Source: Emiliania huxleyi CCMP1516
Lineage: Eukaryota > Haptophyta > Isochrysidales > Noelaerhabdaceae
NCBI RefSeq assembly: GCF_000372725.1
Contig: NW_005200982.1
Span: 672,531 to 736,530, forward strand
DNA length: 64,000 nucleotides
Direction of reading: 5' to 3'
A program made the translations under genes and the position numbers. The first letter of the stretch is position 1. Each line of letters begins with the position of its first letter. The notes under the pieces are model-generated. The model did no database searches. It was given only the letters and a program-made list of their open reading frames with translations, and was not told where the DNA came from. Of the stretch, positions 31,466-40,688 are shown one piece after another.

Positions 31466-34400
31466 AGCTTTGCATATTTGCGCTGGCTTCTCCCGCCGCC
31501 GCGCTGCCACCGGCTCACGGCCTCTGGATCAATCGCCGTACGCTTCTCTCGCACGGCGCTGCCGCCTCCGTGCTGCTGCCTCTGCGCAAGGCGCCGGCCG
31601 CCGCGCCGGCAGCGGCCGGCGCCGGCGTCGCCGTCTACGAGATTGCCTCCGCCGCCCTGGACCGGCGTTCCTACCGTGGGCTGCGCCTTGCGAACGGGCT
31701 TCAGGTCCTGCTCGCCTCTGACCCGGCTGCCGGCAAGGCCGCCGCAGCCATGAATGTTGCGGTCGGCTCCATGTCCAATCCGGAGGCGTGGCAGGGGCTC
31801 GCCCACTTTTGCGAGCATATGCTCTTCCTCGGCACGGCCTCCTACCCCGACGAGGGAGACTTTGAGTCGTACATCGCCTCAAATGGCGGCTCCAACAACG
31901 CATACACCGACTCGGAGGAGACGGTCTACTTTTTCGACGTGGGCGCCGGCGCGCTGCCGGGCGCGCTCGCGCGCTTCTCCGACTTTTTCGCGGCGCCGCT
32001 CTTCACCGAGTCTGCGACGGCGCGCGAGGTTGCGGCGATCGAGTCGGAGCACTCGAAAAACATCCAGTCAGACGGCTGGCGAACCGAGCAGCTGCTGCGC
32101 GCCACGCGGGGCGTGTCGGGCCACCCCTACAACGGCTCGCCGCATACCTGCTACCACCACGGGACTGAACCCACGCTCGATTCGAGACTCTGGAGGTACG
32201 GTACTAGGCTTCTTCACGGGCAACCGCGCGACGCTGCGCGACGGCGGCGGCGGCGCACGCGCGGCGCTGCTCGACTTTTACGGCGAGTACTACCGCGCCG
32301 ACCAGATGGATCTCTCGCTGCTCGGCCCGCAGGCTCGCCGGTAGGAAGGTGTTACCTCACACGGTCTACTGCAGAGACAAGGAGGGCCCACAGCACACAC
32401 ACCAAGAGTACATGTGCTGCACTGGACATCAGAGGCCCGCAGGCTCGCCACACTTGTTAACATGAACTCGGGGGCACGGGACGCGACACAACCGGGGCCC
32501 CAAACGCCATCTCCCGTCCATATCTCTCGTCCATATCAAGATCTTATCGCACACACCTCTCTCGCTTTCTCTCTCTGTCTCTGTCTCTCTCTCTCCATAT
32601 CTCACCATACCTCTCGCTCCTCGGCCCTCAGTCGCTCGACGAGCTGCAGCGCCTGGCCACAGAGCAGTTCTCGCGGCTGCCATCGCGCCCCGGCCCGCCT
32701 CCAGCTGATCGCTCTAGTCCACCGACTCCTCCTCATCCGCCCTTTCATCCCGGGCACGCGCCTCCCTTGCCAGAGAAGGGCAGCAATGAGTCCGCCAATC
32801 GCCATTCCAATAGGCCCGCCCGCCTCCGCAAAGTACGACCCGCTCGGCCTGCCGCTGTCGCCCGACCAAGGCGGCGGCCTCGGCAGCGGCGCCGTCGCTT
32901 CGCCCTTCGCGACGCTTGTCGTGCCCGTGCGCGAGATTCGCCGAGATTTGCCGAGATTCGCCGAGATTCGCCGAGATTCGCCGAGATTTGCCGAGATTCG
33001 CCGAGATTCGCCGAGATTCGCCGAGAGGAGTCCTTTCGCCCTACGCTCGTCCTGCGCTGCGCTTCGACGCGGAGCACACGCCCCCGTGCTTGAGCAAGCA
33101 CCCGAGCCGCCCTTGTCACCGCCAGCACTACTGCCGCCGCCGCCGTCACAGGTGCGCGAGCAACGCGCCGTGTCTGCGACATGGTGCTCTCCCGCCGAGA
33201 GCTGCATGCAGAATAGTCCGCCTTAGTACTCGCGAGGTGAGCAACGTGTTCGAACGTCTTCGGCGGTCTTCGGCGGTTCTTCAGCCCTTATACTCGCGCG
33301 GCCCCACCGCCGCCCGCGCGCCGCCGTCCGCCCGTGTGCTGCTGCAGCACCCTCCGCCACCGCCGCCCGCCTCCGCAGCGCCCTCGCGCCCGCGTGGCAC
33401 GATGGACCGGTGTTCGGACCGCAGTCGGTAGCCTCACACCCAGGGCCGGGGAGCTAAGGGCTCTGAACACACGGCTGGAGACTGTGACCCTGATGTTGGT
33501 GTATGCACGCTGCAGGTGCCTCCCCGTCGCCGACTTCGACACGTGGCTCGCCTGCAAGCCGCAGGTCGCCCAGATATGGGGAGATATGGGGTGGTCAGGG
33601 AAGAACATGGCTCGCCTGCAAGCCGCAGGTCGCCCAGATATGGGGAGATATGGGGTGGTCAGGGAAGAACATGGCTCGTCTGCAAGCCGCAGGTCGCCCT
33701 CTCGCAGCTGCTCACCGCGCGCGCCGACGGGTCCCTCCTCTCCCTCCTCAAGAGAGAGGGGCTCGGCACGGCGATCGAGGTCGGCGTCGAGGAGCAGACG
33801 CGCTCCTTCGCCGTCGTCACCGCCTCGCTCGCCCTCACCGAGGCGGGCCTCGCCGCGTGGCCGACGGCGATGGGCCACCTCTTCTCCTATTTGCGCCTAT
33901 GCCGCGAGAAGGGCGTGCCGTCCCCACATCTCCCCACATCTCCCCACATCTCCCCACATCTCCCCACATCTGACCACATCTGACCACATCTGACCATATC
34001 TCCCCACATCTCCCCACATCTCCCCACGTCTCCCCACATCTCCCCACATCTCCCCACATCTCCCCACATCTGACCATATCTCCCCATATCTCCCCACATC
34101 TCCCCACATCTCCCCATAGGCGTGCCGTCCCACGTGTTTGACGACGCTAAGGCGCTTGCACAGCTTGGCTTCCGCTACGCCGAGCCGTCGCAGCCGCAGG
34201 CCTTCGTCACCGCCACCGCCGCGTCGATGCCGCTCTATCGGCCCGCCGCATGGCTGAGCGGGCCATCCTTGCTCGAGGGGGCGGGGGGTCCGCCCACCCT
34301 CCGCCAACTGCTCGGCGGGATGACGCCTCGCGCCGCGATGGTCGAGGTCTGCGCCAAGGAGGTGGCGCCCAAGGCGCCGCTGAGCGAGCCCATCTACGGA

Positions 34401-35928
34401 ACGCGGTACGGCCGGCTGCCGATCGAGATGCCACTCCGGGCCACTTCGGCTGATCTCGCGGCATCTTGGGGCATCAGGTACGGCCGGCAGCCGATCGAGG
34501 GCGAGGTTGCGGCGTGGGAGGCGGCGCCGCTGCTGCCCGAGCTCTCGCTGCCGCGCCCGAACCCGTTCATCCCCAAGCGGCTCGCCATCAAGGCATATCT
34601 CCCCATATCTCCCCATATCTCCCCATATCTCCCCTTCTCTCCATATCTCCCAAGTGGCTCGCCATCAAGGCTGGCCCTGGACACGTCCCTCGATGTCCCT
34701 CGGCACGCTACGACACGCCCACGACACGTCCACGACACGCCCACGACACGCCCACGACACGCCCACGACACGTCCACGACACGCCCACGACACGCCCACG
34801 ACACGCCCACGACACGTCCACGACACGCCCACGACACGCCCACGACACGTCCACGACACGTCCACGACACGCCCACGACACGCCCACGACACGTCCACGA
34901 CACGCTCGCACCGGCTCGCCGTGGCAGGCGCCACAGACGTTGCCGCGCAAGGAGGGCGTGCCAAGCCCGACCCCGTCGCTGCTGCCCGCCGCCGACGGCT
35001 CCTGCGCCTAGAAGGGGCATACAGACCTTTGTCTTCCAACTAGCGCTCGAGAGGACGAGAGGGCCTCTGTAGCTCCTCTGTACTCGTAGCCGGTGTATTC
35101 ACGCGGTGCTCTGAGTCCCCCCGAGACCCCCCACCACGTAGCGCCACTTCATGAGCTGCCCCTGTGAGCCGCGAGCTATGTGCCCAGCAGTCAAGACCCA
35201 CTGACTCGGCCGGTGGCAGTGTGTCTCGTGTCGGCGCCTGAGCCACTCGTGCGCAGCGTGTGTGCGTGTGCGTGTGCGTGACGGACTGGTTGACTGTTGG
35301 TGTATTCACCAGTAGGCGCGCGAGTCTACTTCTTGCCCGAGATTACCCGAGATTACCATGACCCGAGATTACCCGAGATTGCCCGAGATCAGGCGCGCGC
35401 GTCCACTTCTTGCCCGACCGCACCTTCGGCCGGCCGCGCGCATTCGCCCTCTTCCATAGAAGCGGAAGACGGGTTCTTGTCTTCCAACAGCATTCGGCCG
35501 ATTCGGTTGTATACCGATGGCAGCTTTGTTATCTAGACTGAGGCGTATCGGCGCTATATCGGCGCATTGTCCGGCTCAGCCTCCGCCTTGGCCGCCACCT
35601 TCTCTGCCGCCGCTGCCGCCGTATTCGTATCCCTCGTATCCCCGCCCTGAGGCTGGCGTGTTACATGACATGCACATGCAGGCGTACTTTTTGTGGCGCT
35701 CGCCCGAGTTCTACACGTCGGCGCGCACCGCAGTCACCGCCGAGCTCTTCGCGGGCATGCTCGCGGAGGTGCTGCAGGAGGCGACCTATGAGGCGGCGCA
35801 GGTGCGACCACCACCTCTCCACCCTCTCCTCCGTCACCTCGATCGCTACCACCATCGCCATCCAGCCTGCCGCCACCTTCACCACCCCCTCCCTCCCCGC
35901 CGCCCTCCCCACCGCCACCGCCGACGCC

Positions 35929-35960
<32 letters not shown>

Positions 35961-38286
35961 AGCCGCCGCCGCCGCCGCCGCCGCAGCCGCCGCCGCCGCC
36001 GCCGCAGCCGCCGCAGCCGCCGCAGCCGCCGCAGCCGCCGCAGCCGCCGCAGCCGCAGCCACAGCCGGCGCGCCTCCGCAGGCGCGCCTGGGGGACCCCT
36101 CTGACTATTGCACTGATGTCTGTGGGATGCCTTTCCATGAGAAAGCACACACCGCCCCGTGTGTGCTCTGCGAGTGCGTGTGCCCCGTCGACGTGTTAGG
36201 ACGTGCGTAACACTGACTGACTAACCGACCGCAGGCAGGCCTGGTCGCGGCGTCGGGCGTGAGCTCAGACGCGTTTACGGTCCAGCTGGGCGGGTACGAC
36301 GAGTCTCCCCACATCTCCCCACATCTCCCCACATCTCCCCACACCTCCCCACACCTCCCCACACCTCCCCACACCTCCCCACACCTCCCCACACCTCCCC
36401 ACGTCTCCCCACATCTCCCCACGTCTCCCCACATCTCCCCACGTCTCCCCACATCTGACCATATCTCCTCACACCTCCCCACGTCTCCCCACATCTCCCC
36501 CATCACCCCGCCGCAGGTACGACGAGCGGCTCCCCGCGCTCGCCACGCTGGTCGCGTCGACGGTCCGCTCGTTTGAGCCGACGCCGGCTGCCTTCGAGCG
36601 CAAGGTCGACATCTTGCGCCGCCAGTTGCGCGACGCGGAGCGGCGGCAACCGATCTCGCTCGCCGGCTACCGGCGCGGGCTCGCGCTGCAGCCCGCGCGC
36701 TTCTCCAACGAGCAGCTGGCGGCGGCGGCGGGAGAGGTCTCCCTCTCGGACGTCGCCGCGATGCAGGAGGGCTCTAGAAGCGGAATGCGCATTCCTGTAC
36801 CGTCCCGCCGCATTTGGCCGTATTCCGCTCTACGCACTGTATTTGCAACCCTCCTCTTCACGTGGTGCTCCGAATACACGGCACGAGGCCGCCCTCCTGC
36901 CCTGAGGTTGGCGTGAGGTATCCACACTAGCAGGAGGGCGTGCTGCGCGAGGCGCAGCTGGAGGCGTTTGTCGCGGGCAATCTGCGCGAGAACGAGGCGG
37001 CCGAGATGGTGCGGGGCGTTCGCGCCGCGCTGCCGGCGGCGCCGCTCGCCGCGGAAAGGTTGCCCATCCGCCGGCTGCGGCGGCTGCCCCCGGGCGGCGC
37101 GACGCGCCAGTTCCTGGCGGGCAACCCCGAGGAGCCCAACGGGGCGCTCGAGATGTACCTGCAGGTGGGAGATATGGGGAGATATGGGGAGATATGGGGA
37201 GACGCACTTGCAGGTGGGGGGCGACCGGGAGGACGCGACCCTCGTTCGCAGTGCCGTACGCTCACTCAGGACGTGTGCGTGTCCGTGAGCGTGTACGTGT
37301 GGCTGAGTGTCTAATCTGTGTGTCTGTGTCGCTCCAGTGCGGCCGTCTCTCCGTCTCGCTTGCGTCCACCCCTACCGCCCGGTGTCCAGTCGCTGGTCAG
37401 ACTAGTCGTCATTTGCCTGCCTGCAGGTGGGCCCCGACGAGGGCGACGATTGGCTGCACCTGCTGCTCCTCTCGCAGATGATAGACAAGGCGGCGACGCC
37501 GAGCGTCTCCCCATATCTCCCCATATCTCCCCATATCTCCCCATATCTCCCCATATCTCCCCATATCTCCCTATCTCTTTCAAGGCGGTCTATGCTGAGC
37601 TGCGCACCAAGCAGCAGCTGGGGTACATTGTGCAGTGCGGCTCCACCGAGGCGGACGGAGTGCGTGGCCTCGTCTTCATCGTGCAGTCGTCGGTGCAGCC
37701 GCCGCCCGAGCTGGAGGCGCGATCTCCCCATATCTCCCCATATCTCTCCATGGTGCAGCCGCCGCGAGATTGTCCCCGGAGTTCGTGGGAGATGACCGAG
37801 GTCGCCTGAGATGCTTCCGAGATATGCCCAGAGCTCTCTCTCTCTCTCTCGCAGCCTCCCGCCCTTCACCAGGCGCGGCTCGAGGCTTTCCTCCGCCTCT
37901 TCCGCGGCACGCTTCTGCTCACCTCGGACGAGGAGCTAGACACCTACCGCGAGTCGCTCGCGGCGCAGATGCAGGACGTCGACCAGCGAGCCGACGGGCA
38001 AGCCTCCCGCCTCTGGGCGGAGGTTGCGACGCGCCGCTACGACTTTGGGCGGCCGTGGCGCTCGTCCAAGCGGATGCGCCGCGTGACGCGCGACGGGCTG
38101 ATCGGCTTCTACGACAAGTACATCGCCGCGGGCGGCGCGGGCCGCTGCCGGCTCTCGACGCACGTCTTCTCGCAGCGCAGCCCGCCAAAGGGGCCGCTCC
38201 GGGACGACCCATTGCCCGACGCGTTCTTCCCGCCGACCGCCGACGGGTTCGGAGTCGACTGGGCTGCGGACCGCGCGGTTGTCTAG
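31417..38286 (+). CDS. M16A metalloprotease, insulysin/IDE-type
   Basis: Insulysin-type zinc peptidases enclose and degrade short peptides. About 17 exons span 7 kb. The zinc site is HFCEH in GLAHFCEHMLFLGTASYP (exon 31417-32134) with the third ligand in IESEHSKN downstream. Further family marks: GFFTGNRATLRDG (32208-32332), SLDELQRLATEQFSRLP (from 32632), VADFDTWLACKPQ (to 33564) joined to VALSQLLTARADGSLL (33693-33912), the 34120 exon, YFLWRSPEFYTSARTAV (35682-35801), 36235-36293, 36517 onward, to 37164, VGPDEGDDWLHLLLL (37427-37489), VYAELRTKQQLGYIVQCGS (37585-37716) and the last exon 37873-38286. Exons with both ends given are in phase; small exons near 32680-33560 and 34580-35000 are approximate. 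GC donors occur at 32135, 32333, 33913, 34998, 35446, 37490 and 37717. The N-terminus is uncertain. Confidence 0.88.
32347..32434 (+). mobile_element. ~88-bp short element, copy 2, in an M16 intron
   Basis: Matches 17648-17735. It is flanked by a perfect 16-bp direct repeat, GGCCCGCAGGCTCGCC, at 32324-32339 and 32434-32449. That repeat contains the exon end and the GC donor, so the donor is duplicated; only the first copy avoids an in-frame stop (CGGTAG). Confidence 0.8.
32934..33025 (+). repeat. GAGATTCGCC decamer array in an M16 intron
   Basis: About nine tandem 10-bp units with T/C variants. The intron (32927-33151) begins and the next exon begins with the same GTGCGCGAG. Confidence 0.9.
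33544..33699 (+). repeat. Triplicated exon-junction segment, 64-bp period
   Basis: A 28-bp piece, TGGCTCGCCTGCAAGCCGCA plus GGTCGCCC, occurs at 33544, 33608 and 33672. Each of the first two is followed by two AGATATGGGG decamers and a 16-bp tail. Copy 1 supplies the donor (CAG/GTCGCC) and copy 3 the acceptor of one intron. Confidence 0.9.
33924..34118 (+). repeat. TCCCCACATC decamer array in an M16 intron
   Basis: About 19 tandem 10-bp units (CACATC/CATATC/GACCACATC variants) fill intron 33913-34119, which is bounded by the 13-bp direct repeat GGCGTGCCGTCCC (33912 and 34119). Confidence 0.92.
34594..34650 (+). repeat. TCCCCATATC decamer array
   Basis: Five to six units between two copies of GGCTCGCCATCAAGGC (34579-34594 and 34656-34671). 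Confidence 0.85.
34705..34905 (+). repeat. CCACGACACG decamer array
   Basis: About 20 tandem 10-bp units (CACGACACGC/CACGACACGT) inside an M16 intron. Related CGCCCACGAC units occur in AP-1 mu intron 6 (about 2820-2845). Confidence 0.9.
34998..35315 (+). mobile_element. Introner-like element copy in M16
   Basis: GC donor and nine bases (GCTCCTGCG), then CCTAGAAGGGGCAT, an interior with TCTTCCAACTAGCGCTCGAG and GCGGTGCTCTGAG, and a 3' end TTGGTGTATTCACCAGTAG shared with the U2AF-like copy. Direct followed by a duplicated exon start and ACCCGAGATT decamers (35338-35392). Confidence 0.55.
35338..35392 (+). repeat. ACCCGAGATT decamer array
   Basis: Five or so units between two near-copies of an exon start (AGGCGCGCGAGTCTACTTCT at 35314 and a 25/27 match at 35390). 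Related units at 22680-22702 and 46880-46915. Confidence 0.8.
35446..35681 (+). mobile_element. Introner-like element copy in M16 (diverged)
   Basis: Starts GCCCTCTTC then CATAGAAGCGGAAGACG and contains TTCTTGTCTTCCAACAGC and CCCTGAGGCTGGCGTG near its 3' end, as in the other copies. The acceptor is a CAG further on. No clear target duplication remains. Confidence 0.55.
35930..36065 (+). repeat. (GCC)n/(CAGCCGCCG) low-complexity tract in an M16 intron
   Basis: Triplet-rich DNA inside intron 35802-36234. It gives long open frames on both strands that are not coding. Confidence 0.85.
36305..36505 (+). repeat. TCCCCACATC/TCCCCACACC decamer array
   Basis: About 19 units fill intron 36294-36516. 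Both the intron and the next exon start with GTACGACGAG. Confidence 0.92.
36764..36930 (+). mobile_element. Introner-like element copy in M16
   Basis: Direct repeat GCAGGAGGGC at 36763-36772 and 36930-36939 flanks the insert. It starts TCTAGAAGCGGAATGCG, contains CCGTATTCCGCTCTACGC and GTGGTGCTCCGAATACACGG, and ends CCCTGAGGTTGGCGTGAGG...CACTAG. Homology to IDE needs the exons joined exactly across the repeat, where no GT/GC-AG pair fits without loss of two residues. Confidence 0.75.
37168..37201 (+). repeat. AGATATGGGG decamers in an M16 intron
   Basis: Three units at the start of intron 37165-37426; CTGCAGGTGGG occurs at both exon junctions (37159 and 37421). Confidence 0.85.
37506..37570 (+). 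repeat. TCCCCATATC decamer array
   Basis: Six to seven units in intron 37490-37584, bounded by CAAGGCGG (37486 and 37581). A shorter set lies at 37723-37750 in the next intron, bounded by AGGCGCG (37715 and 37871). Confidence 0.88.
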
Positions 38287-38696
38287 TAGCAGCGCGCCGC
38301 GGCCACCGTTCCAATGTGCCGTTCCCCGAGCGGAGCTGATGCGACCTCCTCTACACGCAACGTCTGCTGGAAGATATTCATCTGTACTGGTAGAGGGTAG
38401 TTGCATGGAACAACCGCGAGCACGACTGCTTATCTCCCCGTGTCGCGGCGGGCTCACGGCTTCTACCACGCCTGCTCATCCTCGTCCGACTCCTTGAACT
38501 TTTTTACAACTGAAGTCTTCTGGAGTGAGTGAGTGACACACACACACACACAGTCTTCTGGAGAGCATTTTTCCAAAAGGGTCATGGGTCCCGAGTTCGC
38601 CGCGTCGAAGGGACAGGGTCACAGGGACGTGTCCAACCAATCGCCGCCACGATCCCCTCACCGATTCGAGGCGGCGTTGCTGGCTCTGTGCTGGCA
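38287..38696. other. Intergenic after the M16 gene
   Basis: Contains a (AC)n tract at 38538-38551; nothing else recognised. Confidence 0.4.
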
Positions 38697-39525
38697 ATGC
38701 ACAGGTTGCTCCTCTACGCTCTCGCTGCCATGAACGGCGGTCCCTTCTCGACCGACCCTGTGGTGCAAGAGGACTACATATCACCTCTTCCCGATGCGCT
38801 GCGACGCAGCCTCATGGCCGTGCACTCAACCCGTCGTTCGAAGCACAGCGCTCAGCGCCAGCCCGTGGCGACCAGAGATGGACGCTTTTGTGCTATTACG
38901 CCATGTCCGCGACAAAATATCATTGCCCAAGGTGGCAGAGCAGTGGCCGTTTCCACCACCTGCAAAAAAGCCGCGTGCAGTTCAGCGTCGATGGCAAGAT
39001 GTGCTCCGAGGCCTCGCCGGTATCGACGAGCTATCCTTCTGATGTGCGGAATGTGCGAGGATCAACAAATGGGCGAGACGCAGCTGCACAGCACCGAGGC
39101 AAGCCTGCAGCCGTGGGTCGAGGACGCTCTCGTGAAGCTGCACGCGCGAAAAAACGTGTCGATGAACTCAAACTATACACTCCGTGGACGATCGAGGAGG
39201 ACCGCCTCCTGTTGCACTCGTACCAGAGCGGCGCGAAGATCACTGAGATTCGCGTGAGTAGCCGATCCGCCGAAGCAATCAAGCTCCAGCTACGCCGACT
39301 TCAGAACGTCACGCCACTGTGGTACGCGACGCGCACCACAAGAGCCGCTGCGACCCGGAGGCGCCATATCAGTACCTGCAGAACGACATCTGGACGCCGA
39401 TCGACTCGACCCTCGCTCTACCGCCGTGCGCGCAGATCGACTGGATTCGCGGCGTCGCCAAGGCGCCTCCCTTACCCTGTTCGCCTGCACGCGCGCGTGA
39501 TCATTCGGCTAACTCCAACGACTAG
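38697..39525 (+). CDS. Putative Myb/SANT-like DNA-binding protein
   Basis: Plus-strand pieces in different frames look like exons of one gene: MNGGPFSTDPVVQEDYISPL near 38730; RHVRDKISLPKVAEQWPFPP with VQRRWQDVLRG (about 38905-39030); a Myb/SANT-like segment YTPWTIEEDRLLLHSYQSGA followed by SRSAEAIKLQLRRL (39177-39300); and HHKSRCDPEAPYQYLQNDIW up to a stop at 39525. The Myb pattern (W, EED, L..Y..G, R..AI..L) is fair but only one repeat is clear. Splice sites were not fixed and the whole call is tentative. Confidence 0.4.
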
Positions 39526-40688
39526 TGAAGCCATACCCTCCCAAACCCGCATCTCCTCCGTCATTCATCACCCAATCATATCAGACCCCACCGTCCCCGA
39601 GATTTCTTCAGCTTACGTCACTGACCTCGCGACCGACGGCAGCGCCGAGCTAGACCCAGACGGCCTCCCAACATCCTCCTCCGCTACTGACACTTTCTCT
39701 CTCTTCGCCATCCCGCCCCACCTCACTCAAACGGCGCGCTGCGCTGACAGGCCTAAGCCTACACGCCTACACACCACCACGCGCACACGTATTGCAGTCT
39801 CGTTATCAGCACTAAATCACTGTCGCTATCTTAGGAACGTAGCAGCAACCCACACCTCCACTTCTGCCGATCTCTCTCGCGTACTTCCTCCATGCCTTCA
39901 CCATCGCTTATCCTGATACTTCTCTCCACCACCGGAAGATTCCTTCACACACTCTCTCTCCCCTAGAGTCTCTTGACCGTCTCCGTTACCACTCAAGAGT
40001 CCATTTATGCGATCTGCAATGTGGTAATTTCCTTCGGCAGTGGTGTCTAGTGCTATACTGCTACAAAGTGAGTAGTGTGTAGTTGCCTGAATTTTTACAG
40101 ATTACACGGCTTTTGGCTGAAGTGTGAAAAGAACAAAGATGGCCTCCTCCGCATTATAATTCCCCGCAACCACACGACTCAGATGCGCCCCGGGTCGCCT
40201 CCAACTCAGTCAGCGACGCGAGCGAGAAAGAAAGAACAGCGAATCGCTGACACGTGACAGCGTACGTCGACGATCGATATACAATTAGCTCACCTGTCAC
40301 TACCTAGTGCCGTAAAACGGTAAAGATAGACACTAGCCTTTCCGCTCTCGGATCGAGGTTCGCGCGCGCGGACGACCAAGAAGGACAACAGACCACAGGC
40401 AGCAACAAACGTACAAAGGGTGCTACGCAAAGGGAGGGGAGTCACTCGACGACTGGCTGGCCCAGCGGCGCTGGCAGCAGACAGGGGCGGCCGGCCACGT
40501 CGGTCGGGGATCGCGGGTGGGACGCGGGGGGGGGGGGGGGGTGGGAAAACCTGCCAAAACCTGGAACCCCCCCCACCCAAACCGGGGCGGAAAGCGCCGT
40601 GCTTGGGGGTCGGTCACGGTCACGCGGGACATGGCTCTAGGGACATGGAAGGCGGCCTTGGAGCAGCGCTCGCCGCCGCCGTGCCGCC
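39526..40688. other. Intergenic, AT-richer, no gene recognised
   Basis: Pyrimidine-rich to about 39960, then AT-richer. A G run of about 14 at 40530-40543. The first minus-strand coding sequence to the right is the helix-repeat protein. Confidence 0.4.

Noticed and set aside
33835-34117. Minus-strand WGDVGRCGE repeat ORFs
   Set aside because: Antisense reading of the intronic TCCCCACATC array.
34120-35072. Thr/Arg/His repeat ORF running out of an M16 exon
   Set aside because: After about 34580 the frame reads the CCACGACACG decamer array, which lies in an intron; M16 homology stops there.
35517-36210. Ala/Arg/Gly-rich ORFs on both strands
   Set aside because: They read the (GCC)n tract of M16 intron 35802-36234.
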